64,000 nucleotides of DNA from Motiliproteus coralliicola (GCF_003345655.1 NZ_QQOH01000005.1:285529-349528), one strand, 5' to 3'. Counted from the first letter of the stretch, positions 38,994 to 49,981 are shown. The notes: generated by a model from the letters alone, not told the origin. Program-made: numbers and translations.

Positions 38994-40982
38994 ATGGGGC
39001 TGCTGAAGCACCTGTCGATGAAAAACAAGTTGATCGTGATGCTGTTGCTGCCATTGGTATTGGCGATCTACTTCCTGGCAGTCGCGATGATCGACAGCTG
39101 GAAAATGAGCCAGTCGATGGCGAAGATTCAACTCCTGTCCGATGTGGCGGTGGATGCCAGTAACCTGGTGCATGAACTCCAGAAGGAGCGTGGTCTGACC
39201 GCCGGTTTCCTAGGTTCTAAAGGCGAGCGTCTTGGTTCAGAGTTGCGTCAACAGCGGGCGTTGGCAGATACCCGTGTTAAAGCCTATACCGAGCGAGTGG
39301 CTGGCTTGGACCGCTCTTCGTTGTGGCCTGAGTTGCTGCAGCAGTTGGATGCCATCGATAAGCGGATCAAAAATCTGGGTCCGTTGCGCCAGAAGATCTC
39401 CGCCCTGAAGATTCCGGGGCCTGAGGCGATTGGGCAGTTTACTGCGGGTAATGCCGATATTCTGCAGGTGGTATCGCTGCTGGCGCTGGAGGCCGACGAT
39501 ATCGAAGTGGCCAACCGGGCCAATGCGTATTACTACTTCCTGCAGGGTAAGGAGCGCGCCGGTGTTGAACGCGCGGTGCTCAGTAATACCTTTGCCCGAA
39601 ATCGTTTTCCTTCTGGCCTGAAGACCCGCTTTATCAATCTGCTGGCTGAACAGGAAACCTACCAGCGTACCTTTACCGAATTTGCTGAGCCCGAGGACAG
39701 TGCGTTGTTGGGGCAGATCATCAAGGGTGAATCGGTCGATGAAGTAAACCGGATGCGTCAGATCGCTCTGGACCGTGAGCACAGTTTTGATACCGAAGCC
39801 GGCTACTGGTTCAAGATGGCCACCGCCCGGATCAACCTGCTCAAGCAGGTTGAAAATGAGCTGGCATCTCGATTCCAGGCCGATACTGTGGCTCGCAGCG
39901 ACAGCGCCAAGAGCAGCCTGATTATCCTGTCGATCGTTGCCTTGGTGGCACTGCTCGTCACACTGCTGCTGAGTGTGGTGATCTATCGCTTGATCATCCG
40001 GCAACTACGGACACTGACTGCAGCGATGCGCCAGATTGAAGAAAATTCCGATCTGAGTGCCCGTGCCGAAGTCATTACCAATGACGGTCTTGGTCGGGTG
40101 GCCGGCAGCTTCAACGGTATGATGGATAATTTGTCAGGATTGGTGAATCAGGTCCGATCTGCCAGTGAGCAGTTGGTCGGTCAGGTGCAGCAGGTGCAGC
40201 AGGTGTCCGAAGATGTCGAGCGGGAAGTACAGGATGGCTTGTCGCAAGCGGCGATGGTGGCGGCAGCGACCAACGAGATGGGGGCGTCGATTCGAGAGGT
40301 GGCGCAAAACTGTGCCAACGCATCCGACAAGGCTCAGCAGGCCAATGTTTCGGTAGAGCAGGGCGAAGCGATCTCGCAGCAGGCCAAAGAAGCGATTAAC
40401 TCCTTGAATCAGGATATCCATAAGGCGACCGAAGTGATTCAGCGGGTGGCAGCCGACAGCGAGGAGATCGGTGGCGTATTGGACGTGATCCGCGGCGTGG
40501 CAGAGCAGACCAACCTGCTGGCCTTGAATGCTGCGATCGAAGCGGCCCGTGCCGGTGAGCAGGGTCGTGGCTTTGCGGTGGTTGCCGATGAGGTCCGCAG
40601 TCTGGCACAGAAGACCCAGGAGTCGACCGAACAGATCAATACCATGATCGCTAAGTTACAGGATGGTAGTCGTTCCGCTGTGGCGGTGATGTCGGACAGC
40701 CAGGCCTGCGCCGACAAGACCATGGAGCAGTTTGAGCTCGAGGCTCAGGCACTGCAGCAGATCAGCGAGCAGATCGCGATGGTTAACGATATGAACCACC
40801 AGGTGGCGGCAGCGACCGAAGAGCAGTCGGCCACCGTCGAGGAGATCAATCAGAACCTATCGTCAATCCAGCAGCGCTATGAGCTGACCGCGGCCAGTGC
40901 CGGTAGCCTAGGGGATTCCAGCGATCAGATGGAGCGACTATCCGGCGATCTGCAGCAGCAGGTCAGCCGCTTTCAAAGCTGA
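38994..40982 (+). CDS. Methyl-accepting chemotaxis protein with NIT sensor domain (copy 1)
   Basis: 662-residue chemoreceptor. First membrane segment at about residues 13-33, then a periplasmic NIT (nitrate/nitrite-sensing) domain with the hallmark [21 protein letters not shown]; second membrane segment at about 305-330; HAMP (about 330-385); and a full signalling domain whose hairpin tip carries the invariant [27 protein letters not shown] region. The ATG at 38994 is preceded by GAGG; an earlier ATG at 38973 lacks a site. The ligand (nitrate, nitrite or other) is inferred only from the domain. A paralogue follows directly. Confidence 0.92.
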   Translation: MGLLKHLSMKNKLIVMLLLPLVLAIYFLAVAMIDSWKMSQSMAKIQLLSDVAVDASNLVHELQKERGLTAGFLGSKGERLGSELRQQRALADTRVKAYTERVAGLDRSSLWPELLQQLDAIDKRIKNLGPLRQKISALKIPGPEAIGQFTAGNADILQVVSLLALEADDIEVANRANAYYYFLQGKERAGVERAVLSNTFARNRFPSGLKTRFINLLAEQETYQRTFTEFAEPEDSALLGQIIKGESVDEVNRMRQIALDREHSFDTEAGYWFKMATARINLLKQVENELASRFQADTVARSDSAKSSLIILSIVALVALLVTLLLSVVIYRLIIRQLRTLTAAMRQIEENSDLSARAEVITNDGLGRVAGSFNGMMDNLSGLVNQVRSASEQLVGQVQQVQQVSEDVEREVQDGLSQAAMVAAATNEMGASIREVAQNCANASDKAQQANVSVEQGEAISQQAKEAINSLNQDIHKATEVIQRVAADSEEIGGVLDVIRGVAEQTNLLALNAAIEAARAGEQGRGFAVVADEVRSLAQKTQESTEQINTMIAKLQDGSRSAVAVMSDSQACADKTMEQFELEAQALQQISEQIAMVNDMNHQVAAATEEQSATVEEINQNLSSIQQRYELTAASAGSLGDSSDQMERLSGDLQQQVSRFQS

Positions 40983-41005
40983 TCAACTCTCTTGCTAGAT
41001 CAAAC

Positions 41006-41030
41006 GGGCTCCTCAGGGAGCCCTTTTTTT
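41006..41030 (+). terminator. Intrinsic terminator after the first chemoreceptor gene
   Basis: Stem gggctcc / ggagccc around a four-base loop, then T7. Makes the two chemoreceptor genes separate transcription units. Confidence 0.9.
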
Positions 41031-41257
41031 ATCTCTATTCCCGGTTGGTGGGCTCAAAATCAACAATTGATCTGTACAGAGGTTGATCTATAGCAGGTCA
41101 ACGAATGGTCAGCTTGTTTACAATGTCGAACCCATAGCAGTCGCTTTAGCAGCGGATGCGGCCCGGACAGGGGGATGTCGTCCGACCCAGACTGCCTTCA
41201 AATAATAACGGGTTACCTGTGCCTGAAAAGGCGTGGTGTCTCAATAAGGAGTTCGGT

Positions 41258-43243
41258 ATGGGGCTGCTCAGACGGCTGTCGATGCGCAATAAGCTGCTGT
41301 TGTTGTTGGTGATTCCTTCAACCGTGGCGCTGTTTTTCCTTGGTGTGACTTTACTATCCAGCTGGCAATCCAGTCAGACGATGCAGCGTGTGCAGCTGTT
41401 GTCGGGGGTGTCGGTAGCCGCCAGTAATCTGGTCCATGAGCTGCAAAAAGAGCGAGGCCTGACAGCGGCTTTTCTGGGCTCCAAAGGGACCCGTTTGAAG
41501 GCGGAGCTGGGGCAGCAGCGCAAACTGGCCGACCAGCGTCTGCAGGCCTATCAGCAAACTCTCGCTTCACTCAGTTTGGACAGTCTGTGGCCGGCCTTCC
41601 GGGATCAGCTCGCAGTGGTTGATACGCGGATCAAGGGTCTGAATCAGTTGCGCCAGAAGGTCAGTGGTCTGTCGATACCGGCCAAGCAGGCGATCGGTCA
41701 GTACACCCAGGGCAACGCCGAGATGCTGCAGCTGGTTTCACTGATGGCGATGCAGGCCGCAGATCCGCAGATTTCCAATCGGGCTAATGCCTATTACTAC
41801 TTCCTGCAGGGCAAAGAGCGGGCCGGAATCGAGCGGGCCGTGTTGAGTAATACCTTTGCTCGGGACAGCTTCGGGGAGGGGATGAAACAGCGCTTTGTGA
41901 CCCTGCTGGCGCAGCAGGATACCTACAGCCAGACCTTCACCGAATTTGCCGTACCCGACGATGCGGCGTTGTTGACGCAGTTGGTCAGCGGCCGTGCCGT
42001 GGATGAGGTTAACCGGTTACGCAAGGTGGCACTGTCGAGCGACAGTGGTTTCGAGACCGAAGCGGGGTACTGGTTCAAGATGGCGACCGAGCGGATCAAT
42101 CTACTGAAGCAGGTTGAGGATACGTTGGCGGAGCGTTTAAAAACCAAGGTTGACCAGCGAGGGGCCGAAGAGCGGACCCATCTGATCTGGATGCTGGCGA
42201 TTGCAGTTCTGGCTTCCTGCTTCAACCTGGGGCTGGTGTTTGCGATCTACTGGCTGATCACCCGTCAGCTCAACAGTCTGTCGGCGGCGATGAATCTGGT
42301 GGAAGACTCCGATCTGAGCGCCCGTGCCGAGCTGATCAGTCAGGATAGTCTTGGTCGACTGGCCGGCAGCTTCAACCAGATGATGGAAAAGCTATCGTCG
42401 CTGGTCTATCGGGTGCGTGATGCTAGTGGCCAGTTGGTTGATTCGGTCAATCAGGTTCAGCAGGTGGCCCATGATGTGGATACAGAGGTGCAGCAGGGGC
42501 TGGCCCAGACCGAGATGGTCGCTGCGGCCATGAACGAGATGGGCGCTTCGGTGCGCGAGGTGGCCGGGAGCTGTTCGGAAGCGTCCGGCAAGGCCAATCT
42601 GGCCAACGAGTCGGTCGGTGAGGGGCGTCAGGTATCGGAGCAGGCCAAGCAATCGATCGGAACCTTGTCGTCAGATATCGATCGTGCCAGTGGCGTTATT
42701 GAGCGTCTGGCTTCCAACAGTAACGAGATCAGTACCGTGCTGGATGTGATCCGTGGCGTGGCGGAGCAGACCAATCTGCTGGCGTTGAATGCAGCGATCG
42801 AGGCGGCTCGTGCCGGTGAGCAGGGGCGCGGCTTTGCTGTGGTTGCCGATGAGGTGCGTAGCCTAGCGCAGAAGACTCAGCAGTCGACCGAGCAGATCAA
42901 TGCGATGATTGACAAGTTGCAGCAGGGCAGCCAGGATGCGGTCGATGTGATGGAGCAGAGTCAGGCTTGTGCAGGGACGACCATTGGCCAGTTTGAGCAA
43001 CAGAGCGCGGCGTTGGAGGAGATTTCGACGCAGATAGTCCACGTCAATGACCTTAACCACCAGGTCGCGGCTGCGACCGAGCAGCAGACCGCCACGGTGG
43101 AGGAGATCAACCAGAGTATCAATGCGATTCAGCAGCGCTATCAGCAGACGGCCAGCAGCGCCTCGAGCTTGGGGGATGCCAGTAGCCAGATGCAGCTGTT
43201 GGCGGAATCCCTGCAGCAGGAGGTCAGTCAGTTTAAGGGTTGA
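41258..43243 (+). CDS. Methyl-accepting chemotaxis protein with NIT sensor domain (copy 2)
   Basis: 661-residue paralogue of the preceding receptor with the same layout: membrane segment, NIT domain ([21 protein letters not shown]), second membrane segment at about 310-335, HAMP, signalling domain with the same conserved tip. Similarity runs through the whole protein, including the sensor ([15 protein letters not shown] in both), but with many substitutions, so it is an old duplication and not an assembly repeat. AAGGAG at 41246-41251 fixes ATG 41258. The 200-bp gap before it has several gttgat/atcaac repeats, of unknown meaning. Confidence 0.92.
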   Translation: MGLLRRLSMRNKLLLLLVIPSTVALFFLGVTLLSSWQSSQTMQRVQLLSGVSVAASNLVHELQKERGLTAAFLGSKGTRLKAELGQQRKLADQRLQAYQQTLASLSLDSLWPAFRDQLAVVDTRIKGLNQLRQKVSGLSIPAKQAIGQYTQGNAEMLQLVSLMAMQAADPQISNRANAYYYFLQGKERAGIERAVLSNTFARDSFGEGMKQRFVTLLAQQDTYSQTFTEFAVPDDAALLTQLVSGRAVDEVNRLRKVALSSDSGFETEAGYWFKMATERINLLKQVEDTLAERLKTKVDQRGAEERTHLIWMLAIAVLASCFNLGLVFAIYWLITRQLNSLSAAMNLVEDSDLSARAELISQDSLGRLAGSFNQMMEKLSSLVYRVRDASGQLVDSVNQVQQVAHDVDTEVQQGLAQTEMVAAAMNEMGASVREVAGSCSEASGKANLANESVGEGRQVSEQAKQSIGTLSSDIDRASGVIERLASNSNEISTVLDVIRGVAEQTNLLALNAAIEAARAGEQGRGFAVVADEVRSLAQKTQQSTEQINAMIDKLQQGSQDAVDVMEQSQACAGTTIGQFEQQSAALEEISTQIVHVNDLNHQVAAATEQQTATVEEINQSINAIQQRYQQTASSASSLGDASSQMQLLAESLQQEVSQFKG

Positions 43244-43282
43244 GTCGTTGGAGAGCTGATCGCGCTTGAGGCGATAGTCAGG

Positions 43283-43308
43283 CAGCGGGCTCCGAATGGA
43301 ACCCGCTG
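43283..43308. terminator. Hairpin between second chemoreceptor gene and dapD
   Basis: Stem cagcggg / cccgctg with a further tcc/gga pairing inside; no T-run on either strand, so at best a weak terminator for the convergent genes. Confidence 0.4.
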
Positions 43309-43327
43309 ATAAAGCATCGAATGACGC

Positions 43328-44365
43328 TTAGTTGTTGGCGTGAAGCTCGTGGTTGAGTTCGATCGCCGACTTGTTGGTCTTCACTTCAATGCGGCCATTG
43401 ACCGAATTGCGGCGGAACAGCAGATCAGACTTGCCGGCCAGCTGGCTGGCTTTAACTGTCTCGACGGCGTTGTTCTGATCGTCCAGGACGACAACCTTGG
43501 AGCCGCCGGTCACGTACAGGCCGGCTTCGACGGTGCAGCGATCGCCCAGCGGAATCCCCAGACCGGCGTTGGCGCCCAGCAGACAGCCTTCGCCGACGCT
43601 GATCACGACATCGTTACCACCGGACAGGGTACCCATGGTGGAGCAGCCGCCGCCCAGGTCAGAGCCCTTACCCACAACGACGCCGGCTGAGATCCGGCCT
43701 TCGACCATGCTGGTGCCTTTGGTGCCAGCGTTAAAGTTAACGAAACCTTCGTGCATGATGGTAGTGCCTTCGCCGATGTAGGCGCCCAGGCGTACCCGTG
43801 AGGTGGCGGCGATACGGGTGCCGGTCGGAACCACGTAGTTGGCCATCTTGGGGAATTTGTCCACCGAGTGTACATCGATCAGCTCACCGCGGGCGCGAGC
43901 TTCAAGCTGGCGCTGCGGCAGCTCGTCCAGTGCGATGGCACCCTGGTTGGTCCAGGCCACGTTGGGCAGCAGGCCGAACATGCCGCTCAGGTTGATGCTA
44001 TGGGGCTCGACGATGCGGTGCGAGATCATCTGCAGCTTCAGGTAGGTCTCCGGCGTCGAGCTGGGTGCATCGTCGTCGGCCAGAATACAAAGAACCAGCG
44101 GCTGCTCGGAACCTTTCAGGGTCGCGGCGATGGCGGCCTGGTCCTCGGCATTGCGCTCGATGAATGCGGCTTCGACGGCGGCCAGTTTTTCCTGGTCCAG
44201 TTCGATCGCCTGGTTACCGCCTTCGTAGCCCAGTGTTTCGGTCAGGGCTTTGATCAGGTTGTTGCAGGGCTCATAAACAGGCTGGGCGTAGAATACCTCC
44301 AGCCACTCGCCCTTGGATGATTTGGTGCCGACCCCGAGGCCGAGGCAGAATGCGTTGCCGCTCAT
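43328..44365 (-). CDS. dapD: Tetrahydrodipicolinate N-succinyltransferase (long form)
   Basis: Succinylates tetrahydrodipicolinate in the diaminopimelate/lysine pathway. 345 residues, the long Pseudomonas-type form and not the 274-residue E. coli type. Left-handed beta-helix of hexapeptide repeats in the second half: RVRLGAYIGEGTTIMHEG, ISAGVVVGKGSDLGGG, LSGGNDVVISVGEGCLLG. Downstream of dapC and the ArsC-like gene on the minus strand, probably one unit. Confidence 0.96.
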   Translation of the reverse strand: MSGNAFCLGLGVGTKSSKGEWLEVFYAQPVYEPCNNLIKALTETLGYEGGNQAIELDQEKLAAVEAAFIERNAEDQAAIAATLKGSEQPLVLCILADDDAPSSTPETYLKLQMISHRIVEPHSINLSGMFGLLPNVAWTNQGAIALDELPQRQLEARARGELIDVHSVDKFPKMANYVVPTGTRIAATSRVRLGAYIGEGTTIMHEGFVNFNAGTKGTSMVEGRISAGVVVGKGSDLGGGCSTMGTLSGGNDVVISVGEGCLLGANAGLGIPLGDRCTVEAGLYVTGGSKVVVLDDQNNAVETVKASQLAGKSDLLFRRNSVNGRIEVKTNKSAIELNHELHANN

Positions 44366-44415
44366 GATGATTCTCCGCTTGGAACAGGAATTCTGTTATG
44401 GGTAAAAAGGTTCAG

Positions 44416-44757
44416 TTAGAAATAGGTTTCGTAATCGGCTGCTTTAAAGCCGAGTTTGCGCTCACTGCCCAGATCCAGCAGTGGGCGCTTAATCATTGCC
44501 GGATATTCCAGCATCAGCACGATGGCTTGGTCGCGATCGACCGAGGCTTTGGTCTCCTCGGGCAGCTGACGCCAGGTGGTGCCGCGCTTATTCAGCAGCG
44601 CTTCCCAGCCTAGTTCGTCGCACCAGTTCTCGAGCCAGCTCTGTTCCAGCCCCTGCTTGCGATAATCGTGGAACTGGTACTCAACGCCGGCTTGGTCGAG
44701 CCATTTTTTGGCCTTCTTGATGGTATCGCAGTTGCTGATGCCGTAAAGGGTAACCAT
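44416..44757 (-). CDS. ArsC/Spx-family protein (YffB-like)
   Basis: 113-residue thioredoxin-fold protein of the ArsC/Spx family: MVTLYGISNCDTIKKAKKWLD with a single redox cysteine (C10). Such YffB-like proteins are regularly encoded beside dap genes (dapE or dapD) and are probably glutathione-dependent thiol reductases; arsenate reduction is not established for them. Confidence 0.88.
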   Translation of the reverse strand: MVTLYGISNCDTIKKAKKWLDQAGVEYQFHDYRKQGLEQSWLENWCDELGWEALLNKRGTTWRQLPEETKASVDRDQAIVLMLEYPAMIKRPLLDLGSERKLGFKAADYETYF

Positions 44758-44807
44758 GGTTATTGTCCTTAAGCGCTAGATTTGGCTGGGTCGCGAAGAC
44801 GACCGAA

Positions 44808-46004
44808 TTACAGGTTGTCGACAAAACGCCGAATGCGCTCGGCCGCTTCAATACATTCATCCAGCTCTGCCACCAGCGCCATTCGAACCCGGTTGGCGCC
44901 AGGATTGCTACCGTCGATCGCACGTGACAGGTACGAGCCGGCCAGCACGGTAATGTGCTGCTGTGCAAACAGTTCGCGCGCAAAGGTCTCGTCGTCGACC
45001 GGGGTTTCGGCCCACAGGTAGAAACCTGCGTCGGGGCGTTGCACGTTCAGTACGCCGTCGAGACGACTCAGGACCGCGTCGAACTTGGCCCGGTATTGGT
45101 CGCGATTGGCCAGCACGTGGGCTTCGTCGTTCCAGGCAGCGATGCTGGCCAGTTGTGAATAGATCGGCATCGCGCAGCCGTGGTAGGTGCGATAGAGCAG
45201 GAACTGCTTCAGGATTTCGGCATCGCCGGCGACAAAGCCGGAGCGCAGTCCCGGCAGGTTGGAACGCTTGGACAGGCTGTGGAAAGCCAGGCAGCGACGG
45301 TAATCGTGCCGTCCCAGTTCGCTACAGGCTTGCAGCAGGCCGACCGGCGGCTGGTCTTCATCGAAATAGATCTCGGAATAGCACTCGTCGGCGGCAATGA
45401 CAAAATCGTACTCGTCGGCCAGTTCGATCAAGTGCTTGAGCTGTTGCAACGGGATTACCGCCCCGGTTGGGTTGCCTGGCGAGCAGATAAACAGCAGTTG
45501 GCAGTTTTGCCAGACCTGCTCCGGAACGGCGTCGAAGTCGGGTAAGAATCCGTTTTCCGCTTGGCAGTTCAGGAAGTGGGGCGTGGCACCGGCCAGATAC
45601 GCAGCGCCTTCGTAGATCTGGTAGAACGGATTCGGGCTGACCACCAGCGGTTGCTTGGCGCTGCGATCGACCAGTGCCTGGGTAATGGCAAACAGGGCTT
45701 CGCGGGTGCCGTTACAGGGCAGTACCTGGGTTTCCGGATCCAGTCCGCCGCTGAGTTTGAAGCGGCGCTCGGCCCATTCAGCGATCGCCTGGCGCAATTG
45801 AGGCAGGCCTTTGGTGGTCGGGTAGCCTGACAAGCGGTCGAGGTTGTCGCTGAGGGTGTCGCGGGCAAAATCCGGTGCCGGGTGCTTGGGCTCGCCGATC
45901 GACAGGGCGATATGGGCCAGCTCCGCGGGCGGAGTAATGCCTGACTTGAGCGCATTGAGGCGCTCAAACGGATAGGGTTGCAGTTTTTGCAGATCGGGGT
46001 TCAT
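44808..46004 (-). CDS. dapC: N-succinyl-diaminopimelate aminotransferase
   Basis: 398-residue fold-type I PLP aminotransferase, the lysine-pathway step after DapD. PLP lysine in HSLSKRSNLPGLRSGF; SPGNPTGAVIP and AADECYSEIYFDE are typical active-site segments. Start ATG 46004 has GGAG correctly spaced; the frame continues upstream to 46106 without support. Its place between glnD and dapD is the basis for calling dapC over a general alanine/aspartate aminotransferase. Confidence 0.92.
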   Translation of the reverse strand: MNPDLQKLQPYPFERLNALKSGITPPAELAHIALSIGEPKHPAPDFARDTLSDNLDRLSGYPTTKGLPQLRQAIAEWAERRFKLSGGLDPETQVLPCNGTREALFAITQALVDRSAKQPLVVSPNPFYQIYEGAAYLAGATPHFLNCQAENGFLPDFDAVPEQVWQNCQLLFICSPGNPTGAVIPLQQLKHLIELADEYDFVIAADECYSEIYFDEDQPPVGLLQACSELGRHDYRRCLAFHSLSKRSNLPGLRSGFVAGDAEILKQFLLYRTYHGCAMPIYSQLASIAAWNDEAHVLANRDQYRAKFDAVLSRLDGVLNVQRPDAGFYLWAETPVDDETFARELFAQQHITVLAGSYLSRAIDGSNPGANRVRMALVAELDECIEAAERIRRFVDNL

Positions 46005-46107
46005 CGGCGCTCCGCTGAATCTATGCGTCTGGTCGGCCACTCGTCCGGTTGCATGCCGGGGATCAAGAGGGCCGCAAATTATAATGACGCACCCGGGGAC
46101 TGACAAA

Positions 46108-48828
46108 TCAGCCTAGGTGCGTGCTCTGGCCTTTAAAGCCCTCGATTTGACGGTCGAGCTCTTCGCAGATTCGTTGCTGCAGTTTTTCACTCAATACCGG
46201 ATCGGTGATCGGCTGGCCATTCTGGTCGGTAATAAAGAACACGTCCTCGACCTTTTCACCGACGTTGACGATATGGGCTTTCTGCAGGTGGATATGCAGT
46301 TCCAGGAATACCTTACCCACCCGGGCCAGCAGGCCGGGGCGATCCGAGGTGTTTAGCTCCAGCGCGGTGAGGTGGCGGTCGCTGTCCGAGCTCAGGGTGA
46401 CCTGGGCAGGCATGGAGAACAGTTTCAATTGTCTTGGGGTGCGGCGCTGGGCAATCGAGGGGTAGTCGTCCGGGTCGTCCAGTTCTTCGACCAGCGAGTT
46501 CTTGATCTTCAGAATAGTTTCCGGATCGTCGCCGATCGGCTGGTTGTCCTGATCCAGCACGATAAAGGTGTTGTAGCTGTAACCGTCATCGTTGGTGATG
46601 ATGTCGGCGTCCTGAATGCTCAGATTGAGATGATCCAGCGCGGCGGCCGAGGCGGCAAACAGGCCTTCGTGGTCGCGGGCATAGATAAAGATTTTGGTGG
46701 CGCCTTCGTACAGTCGGGTGCTGGTTTCTTTGACCAGCACCAGCGGCTGATTGGGTTCGCTGTGGTTCAGAATTGCCTCGGTATGCCAGGCAATATCGGA
46801 GGCCTCTTCGCGCAGGAAGTATTCTTCTCCCAGGGTCGCCCACATGCATTCGGCGCTGTAATCGCTGATCCCCTCGTGGCGCAGCAGGTCGAGGGCTTCG
46901 CGCTGGACCTGCTCGATCAGGTCTTCTCGATTGACCGGATTCTCCAGGCCGCGGCGCAACACCTTCTTGGTCTCGACGTAAAGCTGGCGCATCAGCGAGG
47001 CGCGCCAGTTGTTCCAGAGGGTGTTGTTGGTGGCGCAGATATCGGCCACGGTCAGGGTGTAGAGGTAATCCAGATGGGTGATGTCGCGAACCCGCATGGC
47101 GAAATCATGGATCACCTCCGGATCGGAGATGTCCTTGCGCTGGGCGGTCATCGACATCAGCAGGTGGTTGCGCACCAGCCAGCAGACCAGATGGGTGTCC
47201 CATTTACCCAGGTGGTGGCGTTCGCAGAATAGCTTGGCATCGATGGCGCCGAGTTCGGAGTGATCACCGCCGCGTCCCTTGCCGATGTCGTGGTAAAGGC
47301 CGGCGACATAGAGCAGCGCCAGCTTCGGTAGTTGCCGGACAATCCGGTTGGCGATCGGGAATTTTTCCGCCTGGTCGCCATGGCGGAAGCGGCGCAGGTT
47401 GGTGATCACCTTTAGCGTGTGAGCGTCAACGGTATAGATGTGGAACAGGTCGTGTTGCATCTGACCGACGATTTTGCCGTACTCGGGTAGGTAGCGACCG
47501 AGAATGCCGTAACGGGTCATTCGGCGCAGTTCGGTGGTGACCCCTTCCGGGGAGCGCAGCAGCTCCATAAACAGGGTGGTGTTGCGGATGTCGTTGCGGA
47601 AGTCGTCATCAATCTGCTGGCGGGCCTCTCGCAATAGTCGCATGGTCGAGGCGCGCACGCCCTGGAGCTCGCTGTTCTGTGCTAGTAGAACAAACATCTC
47701 CATGATCGCGAACGGGGTCTGGGTATAGACCTGATCGTGGGTAACTTCGATATGGTCGCAACGAACCTGGAAACGTTTGTTCAGAGGGCGGATCTGTTGA
47801 TTGTCCTCGTCCTCGAGCAGCGCCTCTTCAAAGTGCTGTAGCAGCATGTCGTTGAATTCGGCCAGGTACATCGCGATGCGATAGTACTTGCCCATAAACT
47901 GTTCGACCGCCAGCTTGCCCTCGATATCTTCATAGCCGAAGAACTGGGCCAGGGTGCGCTGGTGATCGAACAGCAAGCGGTTTTCGCAGCGATCGGTCAG
48001 CATGTGCAGCGCATAGCGTACCGTCCACAGATAGCGCTCGCCCTTGTCCAGCGCATCCAGCTCACTGTCGGTCAGAAAACCATGGTCGACCAGGTCGTGC
48101 AGATAGGTGGCGCCGAAGTGACGTTTGGCGACCCAGCCGACAGTCTGCAGGTCGCGCAGCCCGCCTGGCGAGTCCTTGATGTTGGGCTCGAGGTTGTATT
48201 CGGTGTCGTTGGTACGGTGGTGGCGCTTCTTCTGCTCCTCCACCTTGGCTTTGTAGAACTGCTGGCTTGACCAGATGCTGTCGGCGGTGACTCGCTGGTA
48301 CATCTGTTCTCGCAGTTCCGAATCGCCGGTCAGGCAACGGGACTCGATCAGATTGGTGGCGACGGTAATATCCTTACCGGCCTCCTCGGCACACTGCTCG
48401 ATGGTTCGAACGCTGCTGCCCACATCGAGGCTGATATCCCACAGAAAGGTCAGGAAACTCTCGATGCTGTCGCGGTGTTGCTCGGCGTTATCCTGTGCTA
48501 AAAGCAACAGCAGGTCGATATCGGAGTGGGGGTGTAGCTCGCCTCGGCCGTAACCGCCGACCGCCACCAGACTGATGGAGCCGTCTTCGGGCCAGCTGTA
48601 TTGATTCCAGGCATGGCGCAGCAATTGATCCATCATCCAGGCGCGCCCATAGATCAGGGTGCGGATATCGGCGCCGTTTTTAAATCGCTGATTAAGGGTT
48701 TCCTGGCCCCGCTGCAGCGCCTGCTTGAACAGACTCAGAAATGAATCCGCCTCGGCCAGCTGCTGGAGGAACTGCTCGTTATCAAACAGGCTGGGGTCGG
48801 CGGCGAATTCATCGAGTTGGTCGGTCAT
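46108..48828 (-). CDS. glnD: Bifunctional uridylyltransferase / uridylyl-removing enzyme GlnD
   Basis: Nitrogen sensor that uridylylates PII proteins when glutamine is low and removes UMP when it is high. 906 residues: nucleotidyltransferase motif VGGYGRGELHPHSDIDLLLL (about 90-109), GlnD PII-uridylyltransferase domain, HD phosphohydrolase motif GLYHDIGKGRGGDH (HD near residue 513), and two C-terminal ACT domains that bind glutamine (from about 710 and 825). Follows map on the minus strand with a 38-bp gap. Confidence 0.97.
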   Translation of the reverse strand: MTDQLDEFAADPSLFDNEQFLQQLAEADSFLSLFKQALQRGQETLNQRFKNGADIRTLIYGRAWMMDQLLRHAWNQYSWPEDGSISLVAVGGYGRGELHPHSDIDLLLLLAQDNAEQHRDSIESFLTFLWDISLDVGSSVRTIEQCAEEAGKDITVATNLIESRCLTGDSELREQMYQRVTADSIWSSQQFYKAKVEEQKKRHHRTNDTEYNLEPNIKDSPGGLRDLQTVGWVAKRHFGATYLHDLVDHGFLTDSELDALDKGERYLWTVRYALHMLTDRCENRLLFDHQRTLAQFFGYEDIEGKLAVEQFMGKYYRIAMYLAEFNDMLLQHFEEALLEDEDNQQIRPLNKRFQVRCDHIEVTHDQVYTQTPFAIMEMFVLLAQNSELQGVRASTMRLLREARQQIDDDFRNDIRNTTLFMELLRSPEGVTTELRRMTRYGILGRYLPEYGKIVGQMQHDLFHIYTVDAHTLKVITNLRRFRHGDQAEKFPIANRIVRQLPKLALLYVAGLYHDIGKGRGGDHSELGAIDAKLFCERHHLGKWDTHLVCWLVRNHLLMSMTAQRKDISDPEVIHDFAMRVRDITHLDYLYTLTVADICATNNTLWNNWRASLMRQLYVETKKVLRRGLENPVNREDLIEQVQREALDLLRHEGISDYSAECMWATLGEEYFLREEASDIAWHTEAILNHSEPNQPLVLVKETSTRLYEGATKIFIYARDHEGLFAASAAALDHLNLSIQDADIITNDDGYSYNTFIVLDQDNQPIGDDPETILKIKNSLVEELDDPDDYPSIAQRRTPRQLKLFSMPAQVTLSSDSDRHLTALELNTSDRPGLLARVGKVFLELHIHLQKAHIVNVGEKVEDVFFITDQNGQPITDPVLSEKLQQRICEELDRQIEGFKGQSTHLG

Positions 48829-48866
48829 GGGTCGGTGTGGCGCTCGCTGATGATGGGTTCGGGGGG

Positions 48867-49643
48867 TTAGAGCTTGCCCTGCTCCTCGTCCCTCAGGGTA
48901 AAGATCTCATAGCCGGTTTCGGTCACGACCAAGGTGTGCTCCCACTGGGCGGAGGGGCGTTTGTCGACGGTTTCGACGGTCCAGCCGTCGCGCTTGGACA
49001 GTTTGGTGTGGCGCTTGCCGGCGTTGATCATCGGCTCGATCGTGAACGTCATGCCGGCTTTGAGTTCCAGGCCGGTCCCTGGTCGACCGTAGTGCAGTAC
49101 CTGGGGCTCTTCGTGGAACACTTCGCCGATGCCATGGCCGCAGTATTCACGAACAACCGAGTAGTGATTTTTCTCCGCATGCTGCTGGATCGCGTGGCCG
49201 ATATCACCCAGACGAACTCCCGGCTTGACCATGCGGATACCCAGGTACAGGCACTCTTGGGCGATATCCACCAAACGCTGCATATGGGGTTGGATTTTTC
49301 CGACGAAGAACATCTTGCTGGTGTCGCCGTGGAAGCCATCTTTGATCACGGTGATATCGATGTTGATGATATCGCCCTGCTTGAGCGGCTTGTCATTGGG
49401 GATGCCGTGACAGACCACCTGGTTGATGGAGGTGCAGATCGACTTGGGGAAGCCGTTGTAGTTCAGCGGTGCTGGAATGGCATCTTGCTCATTGACGATA
49501 TAGTCGTGGCAGATCTGATTGAGCTGGTTGGTGGTGACCCCCGGTTTGACATGGGGTTCGATCATCTCCAGAACTTCGGCCGCCAAGCGGCCGGCAACGC
49601 GCATTTTTTCAATCTGTTCCGGGGTTTTCAGGGTCACGGTCAT
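48867..49643 (-). CDS. map: Methionine aminopeptidase, type I
   Basis: Removes the initiator methionine from new proteins. 258 residues. The metal ligands are visible: two Asp in INIDITVIKDGFHGDTSKMF, His in GHGIGEVFHEEP, Glu in TFTIEPMI and Glu in HTLVVTETGYEI. Divergent from rpsB, the usual bacterial arrangement. Confidence 0.97.
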   Translation of the reverse strand: MTVTLKTPEQIEKMRVAGRLAAEVLEMIEPHVKPGVTTNQLNQICHDYIVNEQDAIPAPLNYNGFPKSICTSINQVVCHGIPNDKPLKQGDIINIDITVIKDGFHGDTSKMFFVGKIQPHMQRLVDIAQECLYLGIRMVKPGVRLGDIGHAIQQHAEKNHYSVVREYCGHGIGEVFHEEPQVLHYGRPGTGLELKAGMTFTIEPMINAGKRHTKLSKRDGWTVETVDKRPSAQWEHTLVVTETGYEIFTLRDEEQGKL

Positions 49644-49772
49644 AATGAGAACTCGTCGAATAGCTAAAGCAAGTAGGGCGGTTCAGCCACAAAGCCCAAT
49701 ATTGTACACACAAACGAGGGTTGTGGCAGATCGGACCATGGCTGTAGATGGACGTAAAACCTCAGTATCGAC

Positions 49773-49801
49773 TTTCGATTTGCGGGCCGTTGTGGTATAA
49801 A
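49773..49801 (+). promoter_or_regulatory. Promoter candidate for rpsB-tsf
   Basis: TTTCGA (49773-49778), 17-bp spacer, TATAAA (49796-49801), then a GC-rich discriminator, fitting stringent control. It gives a leader of about 170 nt (to 49981), long enough for the S2-responsive structure that represses rpsB in other gammaproteobacteria; I could not verify that fold by eye. The rest of 49644-49981 holds no gene. Confidence 0.5.
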
Positions 49802-49981
49802 GTCGCGCTGCCGCGCAAGGGGTGGTCTGTTTGCCCTTAATCCTATCGATTCTGCAGCGGTAGAAATGAAATATAACGTCGCACATATACCGACACGTCC
49901 CTCTGGGTGCCTGGTGAGTGATCACAGGGTTGAGAGATGGGGTATATGGAGGCCTAACCCAGACAATTCAGGAACAGATTA

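Noticed and set aside
38994..43243. Possible assembly duplication of the chemoreceptor gene
   Set aside because: The two copies differ at many positions throughout and have different leaders and terminators, so they are true paralogues.
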